From Chelonoidis abingdonii (Eukaryota > Chordata > Testudines > Testudinidae), in the NCBI RefSeq assembly GCF_003597395.2, contig NC_133778.1, forward strand, positions 25,221,738 through 25,285,737: a stretch of DNA of 64,000 bases, read 5' to 3'. The position numbers and the translations under genes were made by a program. Below are positions 1-10,120 of this stretch, one piece after another. Positions within the stretch are counted from its first letter, which is position 1; every line of letters begins with the position of its first letter. Below the pieces are notes generated by a model that made no database searches, had not been told where the DNA came from, and saw only the letters and a program-made list of their open reading frames with translations.

Positions 1-206
1 TTCACACCTCAACTGCTAGAAGAGGGCCTCATCCTCCTTGATTGAACTAACCTCATTATCTCCAGACTGATTCTTGCCTGCATATTTATACCTGCCTCTG
101 GAAATTTCCATTACATGCATCTGACGAAGTGGGTATTCACCAGCGAAAGCTTATGCTCCAATACATCTGTTAGTCTTTAAGGTGCCACAGGACTCTGTTG
201 CTTTTC
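1..206 (+). mobile_element. Penelope-like element terminal fragment
   Basis: The first ~200 bases match, with small differences, the right-hand terminal segment of the long Penelope-like element at about 56780-56970 of this window (shared text such as CACACCTCAACTGCTAGAA and GGTGCCACAGGA). The copy runs off the left edge. It contains CTGACGA at 121-127 and GAAA at 145-148, a hammerhead-like core described separately. It has no coding capacity. Identity with the long element is read directly; the PLE assignment follows from that element's reverse-transcriptase and GIY-YIG remnants. Confidence 0.8.
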
Positions 207-393
207 ACAAGTATGAGAGGGGTAGCCGTCTTAGTCTGTATCCACAAAAACAATGAGGAGTCTGGTGGCACCTTAAAGATTAACAGATTCATTTGAGCAT
301 AAGTTTTCGTGGGTAAAAAACCCACCCAAGTCATCTCCATGAATCTGAAGAAGTGGGTTTTTTTACCCACCGGACTCCTTGTTGTTTTTATAT
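207..393. mobile_element. Penelope-like terminus, foldback copy
   Basis: A second PLE terminus abuts the first. It starts in antisense (GGTAGCCGTCTTAGTCTGTA at 218-237, then TGGTGGCACCTTAAAG), turns over near 320-335, and returns in sense orientation (GAAGAAGTGGG, then GGACTCCTTGTTG), so the two halves fold on each other. Its right end lies directly against the gypsy reverse-transcriptase remnant, so it appears to be inserted in that element. Exact ends are uncertain because the left neighbour is also PLE sequence. Confidence 0.65.
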
Positions 394-740
394 ATTGGTC
401 TATATCTCTCCCAGATATCAATATATCATCCAAATAACAGATGACACCATGGAACTACTAGAGCACTTGATCCATCATTTTCTGCAAGGCTGCAAGTGCA
501 CTCACTACACCATATGTCAGCCTTTTATACCTGAACAGGCCCTTTGCCTGTGTTCACCGTAAGGACTATTTATTAGCTTGGCTCTGGAACCCAGCTGCTG
601 ATGTGCTTGAGACGGGTCAAGTTTTGTAAACTTCACTTCACCTCATCTGCCAATTTTGAAAGTAAGTCTTGAGGTTTTGGAACTGGGTACTGATCAACCT
701 TCAGGGGTTTATGGCCTGAATATGCGTAAGCCTAGCACAA
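394..740 (-). pseudogene. Ty3/gypsy retrotransposon reverse-transcriptase remnant
   Basis: On the minus strand, translation of about 400-460 gives VICYLDDILISGRDIDQY, which is the catalytic YxDD block of Ty3/gypsy reverse transcriptases. Further upstream on the same strand, in two other frames, come LFRYKRLTYGVVSA and, near 600-690, VDQYPVPKPQDLLSKL and KLDPSQAHQQL. These correspond to the palm motifs that precede YxDD in the family. In-frame stops and at least two frame changes show that it is dead. Only ~120 codons of the domain are visible; RNase H and integrase would lie to the left, beyond the PLE insertion and outside the window. Family identity is good; the lineage within Ty3/gypsy is not determined. 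Confidence 0.75.
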
Positions 741-2885
741 TGAGGCAGTGGTCTCAGTCGGGGCTTCTATGTACTACCTCAATAAAAAAGTAAAAAATAA
801 TTAGCTGCATTAGTAAGAGTTTTTCCATTGACTCTAGTAGGCTTTGGATCGAGACCTTAAAGAATAAAGGTCTGATGTCACCATTTTCTGAAATACTATG
901 AGAACTAGATTGAGCCAGAACTGTTATGCTTGCCATCAGTTGATGCATGCTTTAAAACAGAGGTACATGGTGATTTCTATGTTGTGGAGGGAATTTTAAC
1001 TGGGGATAGAATCTGGTTCCTACAATATACAAATTCTGACTAAAAAAATGGAATGAAACCTTGTAGAAAGTTTGAAATAGTTTTGGTGACTCTTTAAATT
1101 GGTCTTCAGGTGGGTGCAATACTGTACTTCTGGATTTTCTTTGGATCTGGAAACAGGAGTGCTTTACTGCCTCGAGAAAGATTTTGAGCATATTTCTGCA
1201 AACTAAGATGATTTGGATAAGCTGGGTGAAGCATTGAAACATATTGGTGCTCACCTGAACTTCACTGAGCCTCTGAACATTAGAGCTTCATCCATTACCG
1301 TTTTTAGTCAGAAATTAAACCTGTTGACCTAACTAGCTTCAAGAATTCCAGGACTGCAAAATTCAGTGCTAAGGTTTGCAATATACAATATTTGTTTTTA
1401 ATCTGTTTTGTGTTAATTAAGAATGCATGACAGACACACAACTCCTTTTTGTTCTTTTTCTCTTCTATCTTGGGACATTAATTACCATATATTGCTCCAA
1501 CACAGACAGTACGTCAAACCTCTGCAGCATTTGCCCTTCTGCATAATCTAGACAGTGAATATGTTTCTAAAAAGAATTAAACAGGAGTGAGCTCTTTTTA
1601 AAACCAGAGATTCAAAAAGGAAATGAAAGTTTCTTGCATAGTCATAGTAAGGATATTAAGTGCCTTCTTTGTCTTTTCTTGACTGCTTATCGTACATAGA
1701 AAGATTTATTTTTAGATATAAGTGGATACCTACTTCAATATCTTTAAAGCCATATAAAAATCCTGATATTAAACATGAACAATTACTTTCTGCTTTGAAC
1801 GTATGATGAAGTCAACATTGACAATGCCCATCTCACAATGACATTCAGACCCGCTCATGTCACACAGTTTTGGAACTCTTTGAAAATACACTTTGTTGTG
1901 GGCTAGAAGACAACCAGGTTTAGAGCTGCTCCAGTATCTCTGAGTCTTAATTTGCTTTACTTTCCCTCTTGTTGAGACACATGAGGCAAGGGAGACTGGG
2001 GAGGATGGAGAGATGAAATCTGAGTGACTTTCAGTCCCTTATCAGTTTGAAGTATCACACAAAGTTTAAAAAAAATTAGAAAGCAGTTATCTGAGTATAT
2101 TACTGGAAAGTCCTTTGGCAGAGGCAATGAGAAAACAAAGACTGCTGATCGCCACCGCTCAGGAGCCTCCTATACTAGTCTCTGAAGCTCACTGAATCAC
2201 TTTATTCTGTATTATCTTCTGTAATAATTGACAATGTGTGCAACAGCCTCACTGCAGTCCAAAAACTGTTCATTGATGATAATCACAAATCAATCTGAGT
2301 AACAAATGCATTTGAGAATTTCATGATCTGGTCATGGACAATCTATGAAACTAGGGAAAAAAGAGCAGAAATTAGCTGAATAAATGATTTGTGATGAATT
2401 ATTCACTTCCCTTTGTGCACATTTTAAGAGCTGTGAGATAATAATGAAAGTTAAATGGTAGATACTCTACCGAAGTAAAAGCACATTTTTAGTGAAATAT
2501 AAATATTAAATGGAATTTTATATGGAAATTCTCTGATGTTTTCCATATCATTTCTAAGGGAATAAAAGTATATTTTTGAATCTCTTGAACTGACATACCA
2601 TTAATTAATATGGATAGAGTAGATATTATGCTTAGTTGCATCAATGAAGTCATGATTGATGTACTATAATTTGACAGAATGTACCACAGTGATGACAAGT
2701 TAGCTCTGTGCTCATTTATTTTTACTTTATTGATTATTGTTTTATTTAATAGGATACAAATAATAAGTAGAAAGGAAAAAAACAATTGTTTTTCATTAGA
2801 GTTCAAGTTAATTCCCCATACTTGTGCAAGTGGAAGGGGGCTCTTGTGCTGATCCTGAAGTGGGGGACATAGCAGCACTTGCAGA
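741..2885. other. No recognised gene or repeat
   Basis: AT-rich sequence with many stops in all frames. A 100-codon minus-strand open stretch (952-1254) and a 129-codon one (2489-2878) show no family motif that I recognise. The first 500 bases could be more of the decayed retroelement to the left, but I see no retroelement motif. Confidence 0.4.
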
Positions 2886-3180
2886 TCATAGATTCAAAGA
2901 TTATATGGCCAGAAGGGACTATGGTAATCATCTAGTCTCACCTTTTGTATAGCACAGGCCACAGGACTTCCCTAAATTAATTCCTGTTTGAACTAGAGCA
3001 TATGTTTTAGAAAAACGTGCAATCTCGATTTGCCAGTGACGGAGAATCCATGACAACTCTTGGTAAGCTGTTTCAATGGTTAATTACTCTTAGTATTAAA
3101 AATCTGCATCTTATTTCCAGTCTAGCTTCAACTTCCAGCCATTGGATCTTGGTATACCTTCATATGCTAGATTGAAGAGC
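2886..3180 (-). mobile_element. CR1 LINE 3' end fragment
   Basis: Reads in antisense as the reptile CR1 3' end: CATAGATTC, then a GGCCAGAAGGGAC-type block, TCATCTAGTCTCACC, the ACAGGCCACAGGACTTCC block, a tract on slow wound-like decay (GTTTCAATGGTTAATTACTC), and TATTTCCAGTCTAGCTTCAA. The element's 3' end is at the left. Only untranslated or terminal coding sequence is present, with no intact frame. Confidence 0.85.
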
Positions 3181-3689
3181 CTATTACCTCCTTCCCTGAG
3201 CCCTCATGAAATCTCCTTCTCTGTAGAGTAGGTGTTGCATGGGATTTTGTGGGCAGAGCTGTAAAACAGTGGAGTAGAAGATTAGCTGCTCTTGAGACAT
3301 TGTCCACAGCTAAGCCCATGGATCTCCTTGTGAAGATTAGAATGGGAGTTACCTTCTGTTGTGTCCCTGAAGCTACAGAGAGATTCAACCAATGCCAACA
3401 TAGCTCCTTGAGAAACTCAGAAACACGAGTCCAGCAGGATAGATCAAAGGAGTCAACCATGAAAACAGCTTCCTTTCCCTGCACGCACCCAGAAAGTGGG
3501 GATTTAGAAGGCTATGTTCTCATACTTTTGATAGGCCTGATCCAGCTCCCATTGAAGTCAAAGGAAAGAATAACATGGACTTTACTGCAAGTTGGATCAA
3601 GCCTTTGTCCCCAAACATCCCTCCTGCCCATTGATTACATAGAAAATATGTGAGGTTAACCTCAAAGAATTTCTGGTCTCTCTCTGTAC
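3181..3689. other. Unassigned stretch with one palindromic motif
   Basis: A 134-codon plus-strand open stretch (3249-3653) has no recognised domain and overlaps a 105-codon open stretch on the other strand, so I treat both as chance. Bases 3534-3603 carry one copy of the dispersed GGCCTGATCC/CCATTGAAGTC palindromic motif. Confidence 0.4.
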
Positions 3690-4093
3690 ACAGGGTTCAA
3701 CCAGGAATAGGCTTCCAAGGGGGGTTGTGGAATCCCCATCACTAGAGGTTTTTAACAACAGGTTGGACAAACACTTGTCAGAAATGGCCTACAAGTACTC
3801 CTGTTCTTTTTGCGGATACAGACTAATACAGCTGCTACTCTGAAAGTTATGTTTACTTGGTCCTTCTTCAGTGCCAGAAGCTGGGAAAGGGCATTAGGGA
3901 ATGGATCACTTGAGGATTACTTATTCTGTTCATTCCTTCTGAAGTACCTGGCATTGGCCACTATCAGAAGACTGTATATTGGGCTAGATGGACCTTTGAT
4001 CTGACCCATTATGGCCATTCTTATGTTCTCAGTGCAGGGGGCTGGACTTGACTTCTCAAGGACCCTTCCAGCTCTACATTTCTGTGATTCCAT
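3690..4093 (+). mobile_element. CR1 LINE 3' fragments, sense, with inserted PLE piece
   Basis: The left part (AATAGGCTTCCAAGG, GGTTGGACAAACACTTGTCAG) is a typical CR1 3' region. The right part contains GGGCTAGATGGACCTTTGATC, followed by TCTCAAGGACCCTTCCAGCTC and a CTGTGATTCC tail, two typical CR1 3' tails. A PLE terminus at 3791-3843 interrupts the left piece. The two parts could be one CR1 or two adjoining copies of different subfamilies. Confidence 0.75.
3791..3843 (+). mobile_element. Short Penelope-like terminus
   Basis: ACAAGTACTCCTGTTC, then TGCGGATACAGACTAATACA, and the terminal CTGCTACTCTGA. It matches the 3' terminal ~50 bases of the copies at 23515-23702 and 57800-57990. No clear TSD. 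Confidence 0.7.
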
Positions 4094-4867
4094 GAACCTA
4101 AGGGGCTGATTTTGCCCAAATCAGAAATTTTTTAGGAGATTCCTTGCTAAAGAGAATACTATAGTTAGAATAATTCATTGCTTTCTTACATTATGCAGAT
4201 GCCTCAGAAATTTCATTTTCAGGCTTCCACTACCTTGTGTCATGGGTACTTGGAAATAATAAATAGCAAGGTCAGGGTGGCTAAATTGCACTCATCATAC
4301 TCGTGAATATTCCCACTGATGCCAATGGAACTACTCACAAGTGCACCAAGTTGGACATGGTCTCATCTGTGGCCAAGCCTCAATTTCTTTCATGTAAACT
4401 CAAATGATGGGATTTTAACATAGTTTCTTAAACAAGCAATTAGTTCTGCCAGGAGAAAAGCAAATGAGCAGTTTTGAAGCACAGGAGGCTGAATGGGGAA
4501 AGGAAGCGTGTTCTAAATGCACAGCTACAAAAGATTTAAACAAACAAACAAACAATGTTAGCTGTGAGAATACGCAGTTGAGAAAGTTTGATATTTGTAA
4601 CTGGAGCCACGAGAGGGAGATTTCTGAAGCACCTTTGGAATTTGTCAGTTTTTTGGTTTTTTTTCCTTCTTCGGGATGTCAGAGCACTGGTGAAATGGAT
4701 GAGTGTAAAACTGCTCATATTTGGATGACACCTCCAGAAGCTGAAGAGCTTGATTTTGGGGGGGGGGGAAAGGTTATGTACTGGGGAATACAACAACATA
4801 TGACTGGTCTAAAGCCAATACCTTGTCTTCCATCTCATTCGTCCTGAAAGGAAAAATGATGTTGTGG
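4094..4867. other. No recognised gene
   Basis: Contains a 127-codon plus-strand open stretch (4464-4847) with no family signature, a poly-T run near 4655 and a poly-G run at about 4759-4768. Nothing further is supported. Confidence 0.35.
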
Positions 4868-5115
4868 GTAAACACTGGCCTGGGACGTAGGGAAATCTTG
4901 AGTCAATTCTCAGCTTTTCCACAGACTCCCTATGTTGGCCAAGTCATTTAATCTCTCAATTCCTCCATTTCCTCTTTATTACATGAAGGAAATATTACTC
5001 CCTCCCACTGTGTTATTTGGACTGTAAACTCACTGAGGAATTGTTTCACACTACATGCTTGTACAATGCCTAGCACAATGGAACTGTGGTTGGCAATCCT
5101 GTAGTAAATAACGTA
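4868..5115 (+). mobile_element. MIR/CORE-type SINE
   Basis: Order of blocks matches a sense MIR-like SINE: TGGCCAAGTCATTTAATCTC, CCTCCATTTCCTC, then the LINE-related tail TTGGACTGTAAACTCACTGAGG and TACAATGCCTAGCACAATGG. This is the reptile MIR relative with an L2-like 3' tail. The tRNA-like head is weak. Confidence 0.7.
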
Positions 5116-6409
5116 CCTAGATAAATAATCCATAAAAATCCAATCTAGCTAGTCAGCAATGGCTTGAAGGGCAGATAGATGGAAATAGATACTTTATTTT
5201 TGTTTATTTAAAAAATAACAACTTACAAATCCTAACATAATTAGCATGACTTTTCATTTCCTAGACTAAGATCTAAGTACATACAATAGGGAGACCTAGT
5301 CCTTGCCTCTGCGTGCTAGACAATAAATAATTAATGCAGTTATACAATAATTGTTATTTGGAGATTTCTAGTGTCCCTGATATATAGTGGATTCTAATCA
5401 AGCTTGCTTCATCCCACAGGGAAACCTGCCCATCCCCAACTCCCTATTGAATGGAAGCTCTTCAAGGGTCCATCTCAGAAGGTTTCCTTCAAATTCTGTT
5501 GTTTGCCTTCTAGGCAAGAAGCAGAGTGTTCAGAACCCCAACTGCACAGATCCTGGGTAGAGGCCCTATCCCATCTACTGTCTCTGGGGTCTCTTGTCCA
5601 CTCTGATTCTCTGGCAGAGTGACTGATGGAGCTACACTCTTAGAGAGTTGCCTGCCTGCTGCTCCCACACAAGAATCATGTCCCTGTTCAGTTGGATTAT
5701 CACCTGCTGGCAGAAGGACGATGGGCAAATGATATTCCCACCCCCACTTCCACTCTTCCACATAGTCCTCTGTAAGATCTAGGAGGAAGACCAGGGATGG
5801 TACCAGGGAGGTGTTCAGCCCCATACTTTTCTGCCTGGGGAGAGGGAGATCCATGTACAGAGAGTCCCTTCCACACAAGCATCCAGCACATAGTAATTAT
5901 TGATTACATGCATTGTAGGCTGCATGCTTGTACATAGTTATTTTTTCCTTTCATTTAATTAGCGTGGTAAGCTTTAAGAACTGGTTTATATAACAATTAA
6001 CTTTTCAACTAAGTAACAAAGAACAATTGTTCAATGAACCATAGGAATGCATATTCCATAAATCAATGTTTATGAGTGTATTTTATTCTTGTCACTTTCA
6101 ATGTTCGATCTGAAGCAGAGAAAGATTTTGAAACCTCAAAGGTGTGCCCTGAATTCAAAATCTTTGGGGGTGGGGAGGGGGAAGTCTTTTTGCAAGGCTC
6201 TGCCATAAGAATGCAAATCATTTGTCTTGCTTACTTGTTGTTTCACTTGTTCTATTTTCTCATACTTTCACTGCAGACTGAGTCTCTGATCTCATTCTCC
6301 TTTGATACTGACAAATGAGGGCCAACAAGAAAGAGTTCAATGCAAAGTAGAGTTTAGCTAAGGATAAGCCTCACTTTCAAATAAAATAATAATAATAAAA
6401 AATAAATGG
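5116..6409. other. No recognised gene or repeat
   Basis: Between about 5400 and 5890 base composition rises and overlapping open stretches occur on both strands (72 codons plus; 122 and 63 codons minus). None has a motif I recognise and they shadow each other. A conserved non-coding element or decayed repeat cannot be excluded. Confidence 0.35.
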
Positions 6410-6593
6410 AGATATCCTATCTCCTAGAACTGGAAGGGACCTTGAAAGGTCATTGAGTCCAGTCCCTGGCCTTCACTAGCAGGACCAAGTACTGATTTCG
6501 CTCCAGATCCCTAAGTAGCCCCCTCAACAATTGAACTCACAACCCTGGGTTTAACAGGTTAATGCCCAAACCACTGAGCTATCCCTCCCCTTC
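6410..6593 (-). mobile_element. tRNA-derived SINE with CR1-like tail
   Basis: Read on the minus strand from 6593, the 5' head has a pol III box A-like TAGCTCAGTGGTTTGG and a box B-like GGTTGTGAGTTCAATTG, followed by a body and a tail ending in AGGTCCCTTCCAGTTCTAGG, the CR1-like 3' end. This order fits the tortoise pol III SINE type described for turtles, with a tRNA head and a LINE-matching tail used for mobilisation by CR1. The copy is complete or nearly so, with no obvious internal gap. Confidence 0.8.
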
Positions 6594-8130
6594 TAGGCAC
6601 ACATATCACATGATCTGCAAACTAGGTGCATCACTGTTAAACTATAGCTATGATCAAAAGTCATGAATATGCCCCTGAGAAACTGCAAAAAAAATCTTGA
6701 AAATAACTCCAGTTGCTTTCTAAAAGAAATGGTAGGCCAGGGCGTTGTGCTGATGGCATCTTGCATGGAGTTATTGCTATGAAGATGAGCCTTGAGCCAA
6801 ACTCCCTCTTTTGATAACTTGGTTTAGTGGCATATTCTTTACATTATTTTTTTATTATTGTGTTGCCATTCCAGGCTAGTCACTTGCTGATGAGCTGCAT
6901 CTGGGCATTTTTGGAAGCTAGATTTCACCCACAGGATGTATTGTTGTCCAGAAGACAGGAAATACTGCAAGTTTCTGCCCCTGGGAATAATCTTGATGTT
7001 GGAAAGAGCCTCCAGCCAGGACTGACAATTGTTCCAAGGCCCTGAGTTGGGGAGTGGGGGGCTCCAAAAACACCTGTGTAAATAAAGTGAAATGGACATG
7101 GGTGAGGTCCCAGCAACAGTGAGGTAATAGGGCCCCAATTTTCTCTCAAAAGGCCTGCCTCCAGCCATCTTCTGGTGAGATATCTGGACTTTGTAATCTG
7201 TGTTTAACTTTCCTTTGAAATTGCTTGAGAAGCTGGGAGCTATAAACTTGAAATATTGGAAGTACAGCTTGTATCCTTTTGAACTAAAATAGGAGGAGGG
7301 AAGTCCTTCCCCCTCCACCCCATCTTTTGACAATGTCCCTGTTCTTTGTTGAGTGTAGATGGATGAGGACTTTAGATCCAACCATGTTTTACTAGTACTG
7401 TAGTCAATTAATTACGTGTCCTTATCAGTGAATCTCAGTGAGAACAGTAATCCAAAATGTAAGAACCTTACTTCAGCAGATTTAGCAGGATGCTTCTGTA
7501 CTAGATAGTCAGATAGCCATACATCTTTGACGCATTTGTAACATAATTAAATCCCTGTAATGACCTCCATTAGGCCCATCATGTAAGTCAGTACAAACAA
7601 TTCAATGAGCAGGACATAGCAGATTCTCTCTAAAAAATAACCTTTCAGTTATATTGTGTTTGTGCTATTTAGGCATATACTAAATATTATAATGCCTCAT
7701 TTTCTTTTACCCTTCAGATATTCAGGTGAAAACTCTGACCCAGTGCACTCTAATTACTTGGCTTATTAGCTTCACATTATATCAGTAATGATGTGATAGC
7801 CAACATAATTACTGGGACTTGAAAAATTATACTTTGCTGTACTATTTCATGAACTGTGAGACGATTTTCTTTTCTTATTAACTTTCTTATTTAATGGGTT
7901 GACCAGACTTTGCATCTGCTTAGTACATTGATCAAAATGGTAATTTAAGATTTCAGTTTTCTAATTGATAAATTGCACCTTGGCTGTGAGAGGGTTTCTT
8001 TTATACACTTTAGGATGAGAAGTAAAGGAATCTATATTGTTTTACAGTATACTCCCTATTGTAAACCTAATATAATTTGTCAACTGTTGCTTGCAGTTTG
8101 AGGTAAGACTTTACTAGTGAGGGATAATTT
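6594..8130. other. Unassigned; holds a 180-codon open frame
   Basis: No repeat recognised. The minus-strand stretch 6839-7381 is open for 180 codons, the longest frame in the window outside the hAT transposase. It shows no signal peptide, transmembrane run or family motif. Low-complexity Ser/Gln-rich composition and overlapping short frames argue for chance. Confidence 0.35.
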
Positions 8131-8232
8131 TATAGATTAATAGATTTCAAGGCCGGAAGGGACCATTGTGATTATCTACTCTCACCTCCTGCATAGGCCA
8201 TAGAACTTCCCCCAATAATTCCTAGAATATTT
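8131..8232 (-). mobile_element. CR1 LINE 3' end fragment
   Basis: TAGATTTCAAGGCCGGAAGG, GACCATTGTGATTATCTAC, TCACCTCCTGCATAGGCC, ATAGAACTTCCCCC: the antisense CR1 3' end, truncated after ~100 bases. Confidence 0.85.
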
Positions 8233-8669
8233 TCTACATTATTGTTAATAATGCCACCGTTTCCATCTAGTAATTGACCAATACCATTGTCAGGATTCTT
8301 TTTTGCTGTCTTGTTATTGTCTATAAATCTGCTGGCCATAGATTTCTCCTTGTGTTCCTTTGCTTCCATTATCAACTTTCTACAAGTCCTAGCATCTGCT
8401 TTATATTCATTACTATCAACTTCCCTTTTCTTTCATTTGTTATATATAACGCAAAGGAAAGCTATATATAATAGCTGTCTTCCCTTCTCCTCCAAACCTC
8501 ATCACTTTTTAACCAATACAGTCTTTTTTCTTGATCGTGACTTTTTGGGCATTTAATGAAGTGTCCTTAAACAATTCCCAATTATCATTCATAGTTTTCT
8601 AATGAAATTATTTCTGCCAGCTGATTTAGCTTATAATTCTTTTCAGGTTTGTGACACTGGCCCTTTTAA

Positions 8670-8673
<4 letters not shown>

Positions 8674-8712
<39 letters not shown>

Positions 8713-8717
8713 ATGTT

Positions 8718-8748
<31 letters not shown>

Positions 8749-8808
8749 GTATGTGTGTATATATGTATGTGTATATACACATACATACATATACATACAT
8801 ATACATAA
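8674..8808. repeat. Compound TG/TA microsatellite
   Basis: Alternating (GT)n and (AT)n runs with GTAT/ATAC units. The right part reverses into ACATACATACATATACATAC, so the tract is partly self-complementary. The open frame across it (8602-8808) is a Tyr/Ile/Cys-rich artefact. Confidence 0.95.
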
Positions 8809-8849
8809 ACTGGTTTGTACTTAATTCTGTTTGCATATTATAATTGTGA

Positions 8850-9180
8850 TCAATGCATGATCACTTGTACCTAAACTACCATTATTTTTTTAGTTCTTTA
8901 TATGTCAAGATGAGATCTAGTATAGAATAGTATTCGTTCCAACACTCCAAGTTATGAAATTGTCATCTGCAATATTTACATTATAATATTTAGAATTCCA
9001 AGGATGTTTTAGTACTGGCAGCACGAGACCTCCATCATGTCACTCAAATTGAAGTCAACCCTGATAACACAACTTATTCTCCTTCACAGTATAGATAAGT
9101 GTGTAAGGAGTCTGTCATCCTGTTCCTTAGTGTGATTAGGAGGTCTGTAGCAGATATTAATTGTGCACATCTTCATTATG
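8850..9180 (-). pseudogene. Non-LTR retrotransposon endonuclease remnant (CR1/L2-like)
   Basis: Minus-strand translation near 9100-9180 gives ICYRPPNHTKEQDDRLL. YRPP is a conserved block of the apurinic-like endonuclease of CR1-group LINEs. About 20 codons later comes a VDFNLSDMME-like stretch, resembling the GDFN block. Stops and frameshifts follow, so this is a decayed fragment. Family is inferred from these two motifs only. Confidence 0.5.
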
Positions 9181-9184
9181 TGCA

Positions 9185-9410
9185 AAAGTAGAGCTGGGAA
9201 GAAAAAAAAATTCCTCAAGGGTAATTTGATTTTTTTGTTAAACAACCAAAACATTTTCAGACAAAAAATGTTTGGTTTACTGTTTTTTGATGAAAAGTTG
9301 AACTTTTCCATGGAACGTAGACAGTTTATGTAACATATTTTATTTAATCAAAATCCCAGTTTTCCATGAAAAACAGTGTTGATAGGATATTTTTCACTAG
9401 CTTTATCCAG
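9185..9410. repeat. AT-rich dispersed repeat, unnamed
   Basis: Contains AAACATTTTCAGAC, GAACTTTTCCATGG and GTTTTCCATGAAAAACAG. Related wording recurs at 59020-59140 and loosely at 47480-47975. No ends or TSD resolved. Confidence 0.35.
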
Positions 9411-9984
9411 AAGTAGAGTTTAATTCTGATAGTTCTTTTGGCCTGATCACTTGGAGTTCGAAGGTAGAAGAATGAGAAAAAATGGTCTTGGTGCAAATTC
9501 TTCCTGTTTTCCCGCTATCTTCTTTTCAACTTCCAAGTTCTTCCTTTATATTATGGTCATGGAGGTCATGTATATTGGAGGCTTTTAGGGAGAAAAATAC
9601 TGTGGGATTTTTTTAATCATTGTTTCCCCCATACCATTCCATTAGTGGGGTAGGGTAAAATGTTTGGCCCAGCCTTGAAAAAAACCCTCTAAACTTGGCA
9701 GGTTCCTAGGGATGCACAAGAAGCTGGAACTATCAGTGCAGAAGTTCTGTGACTGCACTGGCTCAAGTCCTTATTGATCATTACCCTAACTCCACTGAAA
9801 CTGCACTATGAAGGGTTCTTTCTGGCCACATATGCTCCCAGGCCCCGAGCATAGGACCAGCAGGAAAGATAATACAATACCAGGCTGTGTATTATCTTTT
9901 CAACCTATGCTACATAGAACTGGAGCAGGACAGAGATCATGTGAGCTTCCCTTGAGACCCGTCTTTTGGTCTGCCCGCTATGTA
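9411..9984. other. No recognised feature
   Basis: No gene or repeat found. The 66-codon plus-strand stretch from 9808 has no motif. Confidence 0.35.
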
Positions 9985-10120
9985 GCCACTGATGTCAATA
10001 AGACTTAAGCATTTACTTAAAATTAACTACATGGTTAAGTACTTCTCTGAATTGGGATGGACTTAACCATGTGCTTAAACTCAATCATGTGTTCAAGGGC
10101 TTTGCTAAACCAGAATCTAA
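9985..10120. repeat. Degenerate foldback repeat
   Basis: GACTTAAGCATTTACTTAAA, GGTTAAGTACTTCTCTGAA, GACTTAACCATGTGCTTAAA and AAGGGCTTTGCTAAACC are variations on one ~20-base unit in both orientations. A similar arrangement is at about 16990-17085. It is an old interspersed palindromic repeat of amniotes, as far as I recall; no family name assigned. Confidence 0.45.

Noticed and set aside
6531..6593. tRNA gene on the minus strand
   Set aside because: Box A/B-like sequence continues into a SINE body and CR1-like tail; no complete cloverleaf.
8602..8808. 68-codon Tyr/Ile/Cys/Val-rich open frame
   Set aside because: Produced by the TG/TA microsatellite.
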